Positions 27,158 through 36,366 of a DNA stretch of 64,000 nucleotides are shown piece after piece. The stretch comes from Streptomyces sulphureus DSM 40104 (GTDB lineage: Bacteria > Actinomycetota > Actinomycetes > Streptomycetales > Streptomycetaceae), in the NCBI RefSeq assembly GCF_000381025.1, contig NZ_KB905815.1, forward strand, positions 541,789 through 605,788. Direction: 5' to 3'. The first letter of the stretch is position 1. Every line of letters begins with the position of its first letter. The translations under genes were made by a program, and so were the position numbers. Below the pieces are notes generated by a model. It made no database searches, was not told the origin of the DNA, and worked only from the letters and a program-made list of their open reading frames with translations.

Positions 27158-29043
27158 CGCTCCGACTCCCCACCGAGGACCGCGCGTTGAGCCCGTACAC
27201 CGGCTGGACGAGGGCGCACTGGGAGGCGCTCGCCGACGGCCTCCTCCGCTCGGCGCTGCGCTGGGCGAGCCCCCGCGGCGCCCTCCTCGACCTGCCGGGC
27301 CCCGCCTCCGTCTCCGGGGTCCGCTCCGACGGTCTCGAGGGGTACGCGCGCACCTTCCTCGCCGCCGCCTTCCGCGTCGCGGGCGCGCACGGCGCCGACC
27401 CGCACGGCCACCTCCCCCGCTACGCCGAGGGCCTCGCCGCCGGCACCCGCACGCCCGGCCGGGACGACGCCGAGTCGTGGCCGCTCGTCCTCGACCACAC
27501 GGTGCAGGGGCAGCCCATGGTCGAGTCCGCGTCCGTCGCCCTCGGACTGCGGCTCACCCGGCCCTGGCTCTGGGACCGGCTCGACGAGCGGGTGCAGGAC
27601 CGCGCCGAGGAGTGGCTGCGCGGCGCCCTGCGGCACACGCCGGCCGGCAACAACTGGTACCTCTTCCCCTTCACCGTCGCCGGCTTCCTCGAGGACGCGG
27701 GACGCGGCGACGCGGAGACTTCACGCGCCCGCACCCGCGCCCTGGAGCTCCTCGACGGCTGGTACCGGCACGACGGCTGGTACACCGACGGGGAAGCCCC
27801 CGCCTACGACCACTACAACGGCTGGGCGCTCCACTTCTACCCGCTGCTCGACGCCCGACTCACAGGCGACACCGCCCTGTCGGCCACGTACGGGCCCCGG
27901 CTCCGCACCCACCTGGCGGACGCGGCGCTCCTCTTCGGCGGCGACGGCGCCCCGATCCACTTCGGCCGCTCCCTCACGTACCGCTTCGCCGCCGGAGCGG
28001 CCGTCGCGCTCGGCGCGGTCACCGGGCACACGCCGCTCGCCCCCGGCAGGTCGCGCCGCCTGCTGAGCGGCGCGGCACGGTACTTCCTCGACCGCGGCGC
28101 CCTCGACAACGACGGCCTCCTCACGCTCGGTTGGCGCGGCCCGCACCCACCGACCGTCCAGCGCTACTCGGGGCCCGCCTCCCCGTACTGGGCGTCGAAG
28201 GCGTTCGCCGCCCTCCTGGCGCCGGAGGACCACCCGTTGTGGACGGCCCGCGAGGAGGCGGCGCCGAGCGAGCGCGGCGACCGGGTCGCGGCGCTCGGCG
28301 GCACCGGGCTGCTCGTCCAGTCGACCGCAGCGGACGGGCTCGTACGCCTCCACAACCACGGAAGCCACCGGCTCCCGCCGCACGAGGGCGAGACGCCCGC
28401 CGCGGCCGACCCCCTCTACACCCGCCTCTCCTACTCGACCCGCACGGGCCCCACTTCGGCGGGCAACCTCCCCGACAACCACTTCTCGCTCGCCCTCCCC
28501 GGCTGCGCCCACAGCTCCCGGGCGCGCATACGGCCGCTCGGCGGGGCCGCGGCGGACGACTGGGGCTGGGCCGCCTCCTGGCACGTGCCCGCCTTCCCCG
28601 CCGGGGCGCCGCACGCGCCCGGGCTGCGGGTGGAGAGCGTCGTCCTCGCCCGTGGGGCCGAGGAGCTGCGCGTCCACCGGGTCGTCGGGGCGCCGGAGGG
28701 GACCGCCGTGCGGCTCACCGGGTGGGCGGTCGGCGAGGACGGTGAACACCTGCCGCTCCGCTCCGAGTTGCGGGGCCTCGCCGGGTGGCCGGACGCGGAT
28801 TCCGAGTGGGTGCGGGCGCCGGCCGGTACCGCGTTCACGCGGTGGGCGCGGGTACCCGTCCTCTCCGGCACCGTGGACGGCGGCGGCCTCTTCGCCGCCG
28901 TCGCCTCGCTCAGCACCGGCGCCGGAGCGCGCAGCACCGTCGCGCTGCTTCCCTCCGAGCCGGGGAAGGTGCGGGTGCGCTGGGGCGACGGGATGCGCGC
29001 CCTGGTGTCCTTCGACCCGCCCGGGGTGCGGGTCACGCCGTAG
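27154..29043 (+). CDS. DUF2264 domain protein
   Basis: 629 residues, ATG overlapping the upstream stop (ATGA). The N-terminal 380 residues match DUF2264: TGWTRAHWEALADGLLRSALRWASP, FLAAAFRVAG, NNWYLFPFTVAGFLEDAG, GWYRHDGWYTDG, DHYNGWALHFYPLL, FGRSLTYRFAAGAAVALG and SPYWASKAFAALLAPEDHP. This is an (alpha/alpha)-barrel shape like that of unsaturated glycoside hydrolases and lyases. The rest is beta-rich, as in those enzymes. With the hydroxyacid dehydrogenase it suggests a carbohydrate degradation pair, but no activity is proven for the family. Confidence 0.87.
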   Translation: MTLRLPTEDRALSPYTGWTRAHWEALADGLLRSALRWASPRGALLDLPGPASVSGVRSDGLEGYARTFLAAAFRVAGAHGADPHGHLPRYAEGLAAGTRTPGRDDAESWPLVLDHTVQGQPMVESASVALGLRLTRPWLWDRLDERVQDRAEEWLRGALRHTPAGNNWYLFPFTVAGFLEDAGRGDAETSRARTRALELLDGWYRHDGWYTDGEAPAYDHYNGWALHFYPLLDARLTGDTALSATYGPRLRTHLADAALLFGGDGAPIHFGRSLTYRFAAGAAVALGAVTGHTPLAPGRSRRLLSGAARYFLDRGALDNDGLLTLGWRGPHPPTVQRYSGPASPYWASKAFAALLAPEDHPLWTAREEAAPSERGDRVAALGGTGLLVQSTAADGLVRLHNHGSHRLPPHEGETPAAADPLYTRLSYSTRTGPTSAGNLPDNHFSLALPGCAHSSRARIRPLGGAAADDWGWAASWHVPAFPAGAPHAPGLRVESVVLARGAEELRVHRVVGAPEGTAVRLTGWAVGEDGEHLPLRSELRGLAGWPDADSEWVRAPAGTAFTRWARVPVLSGTVDGGGLFAAVASLSTGAGARSTVALLPSEPGKVRVRWGDGMRALVSFDPPGVRVTP

Positions 29044-29046
29044 CGC

Positions 29047-29298
29047 CTACCGCGTCGTTCCCTCCTCGCCCTCCGGGCCGCCCTCGGGAGCGTCCTGCCA
29101 GCGGGGGTCGTTCTCCCACTCGGCGTTCCGCTCCTGGGCGATCTCCCGTGCGTGCCCGGCCTCTTCGCGGCTGGCGTAGGGCCCGAGCCGGTTCTTCGCC
29201 GGGCACTCGGGGCCCTCCTCGACCTTGCCGTGTTCGAGGCAGTAGTACCACTCGCCGGGCTTGCCCCGGCCCTTGGACCTGCGTGAGAAGAGCGCCAT
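29047..29298 (-). CDS. Small conserved actinobacterial protein (SPOR-like segment)
   Basis: 83 residues from the ATG at 29298. Basic start ([13 protein letters not shown]), then [46 protein letters not shown] with two Cys residues, and an acidic tail. The [12 protein letters not shown] part resembles a SPOR-type repeat. Conserved in Streptomyces in my recollection, function unknown. Convergent with the DUF2264 gene, 3 bp apart. Confidence 0.7.
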   Translation of the reverse strand: MALFSRRSKGRGKPGEWYYCLEHGKVEEGPECPAKNRLGPYASREEAGHAREIAQERNAEWENDPRWQDAPEGGPEGEEGTTR

Positions 29299-29375
29299 AC
29301 CGCCATCGTCCCGCACCGCCTCCGGGCACACCAAGCGGCCGCCCACACGGATGTGCCACGCGGCGGCGGCTCTGC

Positions 29376-29381
29376 CTAGAC
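29376..29381 (+). promoter_or_regulatory. -10 box (TAGACT) of a leaderless map transcript
   Basis: TAGACT ends 8 nt before the A of the map ATG, and there is no ribosome site, the usual arrangement for leaderless mRNAs in Streptomyces. Confidence 0.6.
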
Positions 29382-29389
29382 TCGCCGGC

Positions 29390-30247
29390 ATGTCCGGACA
29401 GTCACCCCTCACCCCTGGCACGCTCTCGCCCCGCCGGAGTGTGCCCTCGTCCATCCCGCGCCCGGCGTACGTCGACAAGGACGCACCTGCGCCGTACACC
29501 GGGCCCGCCGTGCAGGACTCCGAGACCGTCGAGCGGATGCGGATCGCCGGCGGCATCGCGGCCCGCGCCATGGAGGAGGCGGCGAAGCACATCGCCCCAG
29601 GCGTCCCCACCGACCGGCTGGACGAGGTGGCGCACACCTACATGTGCGACCACGGCGCCTACCCGTCGACGCTCGGCTACCGCCACTTCCCCAAGTCGCT
29701 GTGCACCTCACTCAACGAGGTGATCTGCCACGGCATCCCGGACTCGACGGTCATCGGCGAGGGTGACATCGTCAATCTCGACGTCACCGCCTTCATCGGC
29801 GGCGTGCACGGCGACACCAACGCCACCTACCTCTGCGGCGACGTCGACGAGGAGTCGCGGCTGCTCGTCGAGCGGACCCGCGAGGCGCTCAACCGCGCCA
29901 TCAAGGCGGTGAAGCCGGGGCGACGGATCAACGTGATCGGCCGGGTCATCGAGTCGTACGCCAAGCGCTTCGGCTACGGCGTCGTCCGCGACTTCACCGG
30001 GCACGGCATCAACACCTCCTTCCACTCGGGGCTCGTCATCCCGCACTACGACGACCCGCGCGCCGACACCGTCATCGAGCCGGGTATGACCTTCACCATC
30101 GAGCCGATGCTCACCCTCGGCACCCACGAGTGGGAAATGTGGGACGACGGCTGGACGGTCGTCACCAAGGACCGCAGGAACACCGCGCAGTTCGAGCACA
30201 CGCTGGTGGTCACCGACTCCGGCGCCGAGGTGCTCACGGTGGTGTGA
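29390..30247 (+). CDS. map: Type I methionine aminopeptidase
   Basis: 285 residues. Pita-bread fold with the five metal ligands in order: Asp in [11 protein letters not shown], Asp in [10 protein letters not shown], His in [13 protein letters not shown], Glu in [10 protein letters not shown] and Glu in [10 protein letters not shown]. The active-site His is in VICHGIPD. It removes N-terminal Met from new proteins. An N-terminal extension of about 40 residues ([18 protein letters not shown]) is typical of the longer actinobacterial form. Likely leaderless. Confidence 0.96.
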   Translation: MSGQSPLTPGTLSPRRSVPSSIPRPAYVDKDAPAPYTGPAVQDSETVERMRIAGGIAARAMEEAAKHIAPGVPTDRLDEVAHTYMCDHGAYPSTLGYRHFPKSLCTSLNEVICHGIPDSTVIGEGDIVNLDVTAFIGGVHGDTNATYLCGDVDEESRLLVERTREALNRAIKAVKPGRRINVIGRVIESYAKRFGYGVVRDFTGHGINTSFHSGLVIPHYDDPRADTVIEPGMTFTIEPMLTLGTHEWEMWDDGWTVVTKDRRNTAQFEHTLVVTDSGAEVLTVV

Positions 30248-30264
30248 GGCCGGCGTACGCGACG

Positions 30265-30291
30265 GGTTTCCCGACCACCTGTCGGGAAACC
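30265..30291 (+). terminator. Perfect 11-bp inverted repeat between map and the heme oxygenase gene
   Basis: Arms 30265-30275 and 30281-30291 pair perfectly around a 5-nt loop, 17 bp after the map stop and 82 bp before the heme oxygenase start. It may end the map transcript; it could also be an operator for the downstream gene. Confidence 0.5.
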
Positions 30292-30373
30292 GTTGACGGG
30301 GACCGCGCCTCCACAGGAAGATGCAGGTCCACGGGCGGCCCGTGCCGCCGCGCTCCTCGCCCCGGAGGTTCCG

Positions 30374-31069
30374 TTGGCCGCGACCGAGCACGTCGTCCCC
30401 TCGTCCCCGTTCTCCGACCTCGTCCGCAGCGAGACGCGGCAGCAGCACGGCACGGTGCAGAGCTCCCCTTTCATGGCGGACCTGCTCGGCGGTCGCCTCG
30501 GCCTCGACGCCTTCACCCGCTACACCGGGCAACTGTGGTTCGTCTACCGCGCGTTGGAGGAGTCCACGCAGATGCTCCGGGACGACCCGGTGGCCGGCCC
30601 GTTCCTCCGCGACGAGCTTCTGCGCACCTCGGCCCTCGAACGCGACCTCGCCCACCTGCTCGGCGGCGCCGAGCACCTCGACGCGCTCGCGCCGCTCCCC
30701 GCGACCTCCGCCTACGCCGCCCGGATCGCCGAGGTCGCCCGCGAGTGGCCCGGCGGCTACGTCGCCCACCACTACACCCGCTACCTCGGCGACCTCTCGG
30801 GCGGCCAGGTCATCCGCTCCCTCGCCGAGAAGACGTGGGGCCTCGCGCACAAGTCTGACGGCGTCCGCTTCTACGTCTTCGACGCCATCGACAACCCGGC
30901 GGCCTTCAAGCGCACCTACCGCGCGCTCCTCGACGCCGTCCCCGTCGACGATCTGGAGAAGCAGCGCATCGCCGCCGAGTGCCGCCGCGCCTACGCCCTC
31001 AACGCCGCCCTCTTCGACGCACTGGGCCGCGAGTTCAACTGCCCGGTGGCGTCGCCGCAGACCGGCTGA
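30374..31069 (+). CDS. Biliverdin-producing heme oxygenase
   Basis: 231 residues from the TTG at 30374, chosen because CGGAGGTTCCG lies directly upstream; an in-frame TTG at 30293 would add 27 residues that no homologue has. The proximal heme ligand His is in RSETRQQHGTVQSSPFM, followed by GGRLGLDAFTRYTGQLWFVYRALEE. The distal helix is YLGDLSGGQVIRSL with the conserved Gly pair. It opens heme to biliverdin, CO and Fe(II), usually for iron recovery. No iron-box could be recognised, though a perfect inverted repeat lies upstream. Confidence 0.93.
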   Translation: MAATEHVVPSSPFSDLVRSETRQQHGTVQSSPFMADLLGGRLGLDAFTRYTGQLWFVYRALEESTQMLRDDPVAGPFLRDELLRTSALERDLAHLLGGAEHLDALAPLPATSAYAARIAEVAREWPGGYVAHHYTRYLGDLSGGQVIRSLAEKTWGLAHKSDGVRFYVFDAIDNPAAFKRTYRALLDAVPVDDLEKQRIAAECRRAYALNAALFDALGREFNCPVASPQTG

Positions 31070-31097
31070 CGTGCCCGGTTCGTCCTAGCATCGGCGC

Positions 31098-31478
31098 ATG
31101 CTCACACTCGGCTTCCCGGTCGTCGGCGTCACCGACCTCGCCCGCGCCACCGGCTTCTGGACCTCCGCGCTGGACCTGGTCGCCTCCACCGAATGGGAGA
31201 GCGACACCTGGCGGACCCTCGACCACGCCGACGGCTCCGGGCACGCCCTCGGCCTGATGCACAGCGAGTCCCCACCCGAGCCCCGCCCCCGCCTCCACCT
31301 CGACCTGTTCACCGCCACGGCAGCGGAACAGCAGGCCGAGGTCGCCCGCCTCCTCACCCTCGGCGCGACCAAGCCCGACTGGGACCTCTACCCGGCCGAC
31401 CCGGACTTCGTCGTCCTCGCCGACCCGGACGGCAACGTCTTCTGCGTCGTGGACCTGAGCCGGGCGCCGAGCGGTTGA
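31098..31478 (+). CDS. VOC (glyoxalase/bleomycin-resistance fold) family protein
   Basis: 126 residues. Two beta-alpha-beta-beta-beta modules: LGFPVVGVTDLARATGFWTSALDLV and LHLDLFTATAAEQQAEVARLLTLGATKPDWD, ending in FVVLADPDGNVFCVVDLS. The metal-ligand positions His (RLHLDLF) and Glu are only partly kept, so it may be a binding protein. TAGCAT at 31086-31091 ends 6 nt before the ATG and there is no ribosome site, so the transcript is probably leaderless. Confidence 0.85.
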   Translation: MLTLGFPVVGVTDLARATGFWTSALDLVASTEWESDTWRTLDHADGSGHALGLMHSESPPEPRPRLHLDLFTATAAEQQAEVARLLTLGATKPDWDLYPADPDFVVLADPDGNVFCVVDLSRAPSG

Positions 31479-31671
31479 GGGGGCGCAGGTCCAAGTCGCC
31501 GCTTGCGGCGCGGGGTTGCCGGTGCCGTGCCACGGTGCGGACGGGCTCGCGGAGGAGGCGGGCGAAGACGGTGCCGCCCGTCCGCCGAACGGGCAGCGCG
31601 TGCCGGCCGGTTGGCGTCGTCGGGCGTCGACGCGGGGCGCCGTCGTCGAGTGGCCCTCGACGGGCCGGCGG

Positions 31672-32307
31672 TCACCCCTGCGTGCGCGGTGCCGCGACCG
31701 TCAGCGGGGCCGGCGGCGGTAGCGGAGAGTGTGCGGGGGACGCCCGGAAAGCTTCGAGCATGAACGCCGCGAAGCGCCGGGACGCGGCGACGCGGGCCGC
31801 CGCCGACGGGGCGTGGATGCCCCTGTTGGCCATGAGCGCCAGGACCACGTCGTCCACGGCGAGGTCGCGGCGCAGTCGCCCGGACTCCTTGGCGCGGGCG
31901 ACCAGTCGCGCGAGCGAGGCCAACGCCTGTGCGCGGTCGGCGGCGAAGTCGGCCGCGTCGGGGAAGGTCCTCATGAGGGCTTCGGTGAAGCCCCGGTCGC
32001 GGGCGTGCACCTCGCAGAGGTTCTCGACCACGAGGCGGAAGCCGTGCCACGGGTCGGGGTCTTCGAGCCCCTCCTCGACGATGGCGTTGCACGCGCGCAT
32101 CTGTGCGCCGAACGCCTCGGTGACGAGCGCCTGCTTGGTCGGGAAGCGGCGGTAGAGCGTGGCGGGCCCGACCCCTGCGCTGCGGGCGACCTTCCGCATC
32201 GGCACGTCGAGGCCCTCTTCGGCGAAGAGCGCGCGGGCCGCGTCGAGGAGGCGCTCGCGGTTGTCCAGGGCGTCGGAGCGCAGAGAGTGAGGCAAACGGT
32301 CCGGCAT
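31672..32307 (-). CDS. TetR family transcriptional regulator
   Basis: 211 residues. HTH at about residues 17-65 (RERLLDAARALFAEEGLDVPMRKVARSAGVGPATLYRRFPTKQAL), then an all-helical domain and a proline-rich end. Divergent from a zinc-binding-dehydrogenase-like oxidoreductase. A perfect 20-bp palindrome sits 17 bp upstream of its start, so it very likely represses itself and the oxidoreductase. Confidence 0.92.
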   Translation of the reverse strand: MPDRLPHSLRSDALDNRERLLDAARALFAEEGLDVPMRKVARSAGVGPATLYRRFPTKQALVTEAFGAQMRACNAIVEEGLEDPDPWHGFRLVVENLCEVHARDRGFTEALMRTFPDAADFAADRAQALASLARLVARAKESGRLRRDLAVDDVVLALMANRGIHAPSAAARVAASRRFAAFMLEAFRASPAHSPLPPPAPLTVAAPRTQG

Positions 32308-32323
32308 GCTCTCACTTTAGCCA

Positions 32324-32343
32324 AGTGGACGCCGGCGTCCACT
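32324..32343. promoter_or_regulatory. Perfect 20-bp palindromic operator
   Basis: AGTGGACGCCGGCGTCCACT, a perfect dyad in the 109-bp region between the divergent TetR and oxidoreductase genes. Length and position fit the binding site of the TetR protein. Confidence 0.75.
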
Positions 32344-32416
32344 AGCGTCCTCGGGTACCTGCCCAACCGCTCCTGCACGCCTCGACGTTCAGGTGCGATC
32401 GGCCCGAGGAGACAAC

Positions 32417-33373
32417 ATGAAGGCAGTATCCCTCCAGGAATTCGGAGAACCCGGCGGTCTGGCAGTCGTCGATCTGCCACGGCCCGTCCCCGGGAAAGGC
32501 GAAGTGCTGCTCGCGCCGGAAGCGATCGGCGTCGGCGGTGTCGACGCCGTGGTCCGGCGCTGGGGCCTCTCCTCGTACGGCTTCGAAAGGGGCCACGTCC
32601 CCGGCAGCGAGGTGGCAGGCACCGTGACCGGGGTCGGCGAGGGTGTGGACGCCTCCTGGATCGGGAAGCGCGTCTGGGCGTTCACCGGGTTGGGAGGCGG
32701 CTACGTCGAGGAGGCGGCCGTCCCCACCGAGCAGGTGGTCCCGCTTCCCGCCGGGCTCTCCGCCGCCGACGCGGTGACGCTCGGGGGCTCCGGCGTGGTG
32801 GCCCATTTCGCCCTCGTCCGCGCGCACTTCGCGCCGGGCGAGGCGGTGCTGGTGCGCGGTGCGGCGGGCGGCATCGGGGTGATGGCCGTCCAGCTCGCGG
32901 CCGGTGGCGGGGCCGGCGACGTGGCGGTGACGACGTCCTCGGCCGAGCGCGGCGAGCGCCTGCGCGGGCTCGGCGCCACGCACGTACTGGACAGGTCGGG
33001 TGAAGGGGAAGAGCCCGACGGCTACGACGTCGTCGTCGATGTCGTGGCCGGCCCCGGGATGCCCTCCTTCTTCCGGCGCCTCAGGCCGAACGGACGCCTG
33101 GTGGCGGTCGGCGTCGTCGGCGGCGAGCTTCCGGCGGAGTTCGGCACGGAGCTGAGCAAGGCGTTCCGCAAGTCGCTGTCGCTCGCGACCTTCAGCCTCG
33201 ACACGGTGCCGCGGGCCGAGCAACGCGCCGTGCGTGATGCCCAGTTCGCGGCGGCGGTCCGCGGCGAGCTGCACCCCGTCGTCCACGAGCTGCTGCCGCT
33301 GGAGCGAGCGGCGGAGGCGCACCGGAAGATGGACGCCGGGGAGGTGTTCGGCAGAATCGTGCTCACCCCGTAG
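32417..33373 (+). CDS. NADP-dependent zinc-independent alcohol dehydrogenase/quinone oxidoreductase family protein
   Basis: 318 residues from the ATG at 32417 (GAGGAGACAAC upstream). MDR superfamily: MKAVSLQEFGEPGGLAVVDLPRPVPGKGEVLL, VPGSEVAGTVTGVGEGV, then the nucleotide-binding VLVRGAAGGIGVMAVQLAAGGG and YDVVVDVVAGPG. No structural zinc Cys cluster is present, so it belongs with quinone oxidoreductase-like enzymes. Controlled in all likelihood by the divergent TetR regulator. Substrate unknown, perhaps the TetR ligand itself or a product of it. Confidence 0.88.
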   Translation: MKAVSLQEFGEPGGLAVVDLPRPVPGKGEVLLAPEAIGVGGVDAVVRRWGLSSYGFERGHVPGSEVAGTVTGVGEGVDASWIGKRVWAFTGLGGGYVEEAAVPTEQVVPLPAGLSAADAVTLGGSGVVAHFALVRAHFAPGEAVLVRGAAGGIGVMAVQLAAGGGAGDVAVTTSSAERGERLRGLGATHVLDRSGEGEEPDGYDVVVDVVAGPGMPSFFRRLRPNGRLVAVGVVGGELPAEFGTELSKAFRKSLSLATFSLDTVPRAEQRAVRDAQFAAAVRGELHPVVHELLPLERAAEAHRKMDAGEVFGRIVLTP

Positions 33374-33515
33374 CTCCGCCTCGTTCCGGCAGGACGGGCA
33401 CGGTCGGCCTCCTGACGGCGCGACCGGAAGTTGCGTCCCGGCGGACGGCATGGAGCACGAGCCCGCCACCGCACGACCGAGGTACCGCCGACCGGCGCCC
33501 GCACCGCGGACTTCG

Positions 33516-34301
33516 TCACCCCTCTCCGTCCGCCCCGTGCGTGACGCGGATCTTGGACTGGCCGTGCGGAAGGGCCTCCCAGTCGTCCATGAAGCGTGCC
33601 GCCAGGCCGTGTGCGGCGGCGAGGTCGGTGAGCGTCTCGGTGCGGTAGTAGAAGTCCTCGCGCAGCACGTGGTGTTCCTCGCCCTCCGTCCGGTCGAAGG
33701 TGAAGTCGAACCAGCCGCCGGGCGCCAGGACGCGGCCAACGTGGGCGAAGCACTCCTCGATCACCGACAGCGGCGAGTGCGAGAAGACGCTGTGCGCGTG
33801 CACCACGTCGAACCGGCCCTCCGGCAGGAAGGCGAGCGTGAGGTCGCGCACCGGCGTCAGCGTGGGCAGGCGGTCCTGGAGCCCCTGCGTCCGGACCGTC
33901 TCCTGGGCGGCGAAGAGGATGTCGGGAGAGATGTCGACGCCGTGGTAGTGGCCGGGCTCCAGGTAGTCGATGAACCGCCAGCCCGCCCGCAGGTTGCCGC
34001 AGCCGATCTCCAACATCCGGTGCCCGGGGAGCAGTCCGTGGCCGAGCAGGTAGTCGAACTGCATGCGGCCCAGCGCCAGCCAGCGCTCCCGACTGTGGCT
34101 GCCCACGGCCGCGTCCGCGTCACGGCGGGTGTCCGAGCGCATCACCGAGCGGTAGTAGGCGACATGGTCGGGCGAGCGGTAGCGCAGCCACGCGTCGCGG
34201 GCGGTGCGGCGCAGGTGCCGCGGCACCCGGCCGGGGTTGCGCACCGCGTAGGACAGGCGGTGGCCGAGGGAGGCGCGGTTGGACGTGAGGTTCCTGGACA
34301 T
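33516..34301 (-). CDS. Class I SAM-dependent methyltransferase
   Basis: 261 residues from the ATG at 34301 (GGAGAAGAGC upstream). After an 80-residue basic N-terminal region come motif I MLEIGCGNLRAGWRFIDYL, motif II YHGVDISPDILFAAQE, VVHAHSVFSHSPL and VLAPGGWFDFTFD. The N-terminal YRSPDHVAYYRSVMRSDTRRDADAAVG is typical of glycan- or lipid-linked methyltransferases in actinomycetes. Substrate unknown. Confidence 0.85.
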   Translation of the reverse strand: MSRNLTSNRASLGHRLSYAVRNPGRVPRHLRRTARDAWLRYRSPDHVAYYRSVMRSDTRRDADAAVGSHSRERWLALGRMQFDYLLGHGLLPGHRMLEIGCGNLRAGWRFIDYLEPGHYHGVDISPDILFAAQETVRTQGLQDRLPTLTPVRDLTLAFLPEGRFDVVHAHSVFSHSPLSVIEECFAHVGRVLAPGGWFDFTFDRTEGEEHHVLREDFYYRTETLTDLAAAHGLAARFMDDWEALPHGQSKIRVTHGADGEG

Positions 34302-34489
34302 GGCGGTGCTCTTCTCCTTGGGGGCGACACCCTGGAGTCTCGTCGCCGCAGCGGCCCGTGTGCGTCGGATGTGCGGCTGCCGCGGAGGGCCGTCTCGGGC
34401 CATGCCGATGTCAACCGATCGGATGATGTGCCGTGCGCTGCGCGCTTGTATACGTGGGAGGCAAGGTCGTACGAGGCAGTGGGGACGCG

Positions 34490-35728
34490 GTGGAGCAGGA
34501 CGGCACGGACCCCGACGAGCGCTGGCTGACCGCCGCTCTGCACGCCGCTTTCCTGCTGCTGCTCGGCGGTGCCGTCACCCGCCTGTTGACCCACGGTCCC
34601 GTCGACGGCTTCCGCACCGCATGGGTCCTCGCCCTCTTCCTCGCCTTCGGGGCCCTCTACCTGTTCGGGCGGCTGCGTACCCCCGGGCCACGGCACGGCG
34701 AGCGCCCCTCCGTCCGCCACCTGGTCTGGCTCGGCTCGGTGCTCGCGCTCTGGCTGGCGCTGCTCGCCTTGGAACCGAGCGCCACCTGGTGCACCATGCC
34801 GCTGCTCTTCACCGGCCTCCACCGGCTGCCGGTGCGGCTCGCGGTGCCGCTCGCCGCCGCGCTCGTCGTCCTCGTGGTCGTCTCCGAAGTGCGCGTCTCC
34901 ACGGGCGAGTTCAACCCGAACCTGGTGATCGCCCCCGTGGCGCTCGGCACCGTCGCCACGGCCGTCCTCGTCCACAGCCGGCGGCAGACCACCCGACAAC
35001 GCCTGCTCATCGACGACTTGGTGCGCGCCCGCGGCGAACTCGCCGCCACCGAACGGCATGCGGGCATCCTCGCCGAGCGCCAGCGGCTCTCCGCGGAGAT
35101 CCACGACATCCTCGCGCAGAGCCTCTCCAGCCAGCAGATGCTCCTCCAGGCCGCACAGCGTCACTGGCACACCGCGCCGGACACCGCGCACGCGCACGTC
35201 GAGGCCGCCGCCGCGGCCTCGGAACGCGCGCTCACCGAGGTCCGCCGGTTCGTCCGCGACCTCTCCCCGCTCGACCTCGCCGAGGGCTCCCTCGTGCAGG
35301 CGCTCCGCGGCCTCGCCGAACCGGACGGCGCAGCGGGCCCGGCCGTCGAGTTCCGCCTGGACGCCCCGCCCGGCGCCCCCGGTCCGCTGCCGGGGACCGT
35401 CGAGGCGACGCTGCTGCGCGTCACCCAGCAGGCGTTGGCCAACGCGCGGGAGCACGCAGGTGCGGACCGCGTGGTGGTCACCCTGACCTGTCCGGACGAC
35501 GAGGACCGGGTCACCGTCGACATCGCCGACGACGGACGCGGCTTCGACCTGCGACGGCAGCCGCCCCGCGGCAGGTCCTCCGGCCACCGGGGCCAGGGGC
35601 TCCCGGCGATGCGGACGCGGGCCCGGCAGGCGGGCGGGGAGCTCACCGTCGAGTCGGCGCCCGAGGAAGGGACCGTGGTGACGATCTCCGTGCCGGGCGC
35701 CGAGAACCCCGGACCGGAGACGTCATGA
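34490..35728 (+). CDS. NarL-family sensor histidine kinase
   Basis: About 412 residues from a GTG at 34490; a GTG at 34433 in frame is the longest possibility, but a TATACG that could be a -10 box lies between them. About five membrane helices (residues 12-150) form the sensor. The HisKA_3 dimerisation box is ERQRLSAEIHDILAQSLSS with the phosphorylated His, and the ATPase domain has LRVTQQALANAREHAG, DIADDGRGFD and GQGLPAMRTRARQAGG. It should phosphorylate the response regulator encoded next, whose ATG overlaps this stop codon. Confidence 0.9.
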   Translation: MEQDGTDPDERWLTAALHAAFLLLLGGAVTRLLTHGPVDGFRTAWVLALFLAFGALYLFGRLRTPGPRHGERPSVRHLVWLGSVLALWLALLALEPSATWCTMPLLFTGLHRLPVRLAVPLAAALVVLVVVSEVRVSTGEFNPNLVIAPVALGTVATAVLVHSRRQTTRQRLLIDDLVRARGELAATERHAGILAERQRLSAEIHDILAQSLSSQQMLLQAAQRHWHTAPDTAHAHVEAAAAASERALTEVRRFVRDLSPLDLAEGSLVQALRGLAEPDGAAGPAVEFRLDAPPGAPGPLPGTVEATLLRVTQQALANAREHAGADRVVVTLTCPDDEDRVTVDIADDGRGFDLRRQPPRGRSSGHRGQGLPAMRTRARQAGGELTVESAPEEGTVVTISVPGAENPGPETS

Positions 35729-36366
35729 CCGCTGCCTCCCCGGCCGTCCGGGTACTGCTCTGCGACGACCACGCCGTCGTCCGCGCCGGGTTGCGCGCCC
35801 TGCTCTCCAGCACCGAGGGCATCGACGTCGTCGGGGAGGCCGGCAGCGGCTCGGAGGCCCTCGACATGGCCGCGGCGCTCCGCCCCGACGTGGTGCTCAT
35901 GGACCTCCAGCTGGGCGCCGACATGGACGGCGTGACCGCCACCCACCGACTGACCTCGGCCGACGAGGCACCACCGCGGGTGCTCGTCCTCACCATGTTC
36001 GACACCGACGCCGACATCGCGCGCGCCGTCGCCGCGGGCGCCACCGGTTACCTGCTCAAGGCCGAGCCCCCGGACCGGCTCTTCGCCGCGATCCGGGACG
36101 CCGCCGCCGGACGCACCGTACTGTCGGGATCGATCGCCGATCAGGTGGTCTCCCGTCTGCGCGCCCCCGGGCCCGCTCTCACCGCCCGGGAGCGCGACAT
36201 CCTCGGCCGGCTCGCCGAGGGCCTCGGCAACCGGGAGATCGCCCGGGCCCTGTTCCTCAGCGAGGCCACGGTCAAGACCCACCTCGGACGGATCTACGCC
36301 AAGCTGGACGTACGCACCCGGGCGGGCGCGGTGTCGGCGGCGGCCCGCCACCGGCTGCTGCCATGA
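35725..36366 (+). CDS. NarL/LuxR-family response regulator
   Basis: 213 residues; ATGA overlap with the kinase. Receiver domain with acidic pair [12 protein letters not shown], phospho-acceptor Asp in VVLMDLQLG, Thr in VLTMFD and Lys in [10 protein letters not shown]. C-terminal LuxR [49 protein letters not shown]-like sequence from about residue 150. Stimulus and targets are unknown. Confidence 0.93.
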   Translation: [213 protein letters not shown]

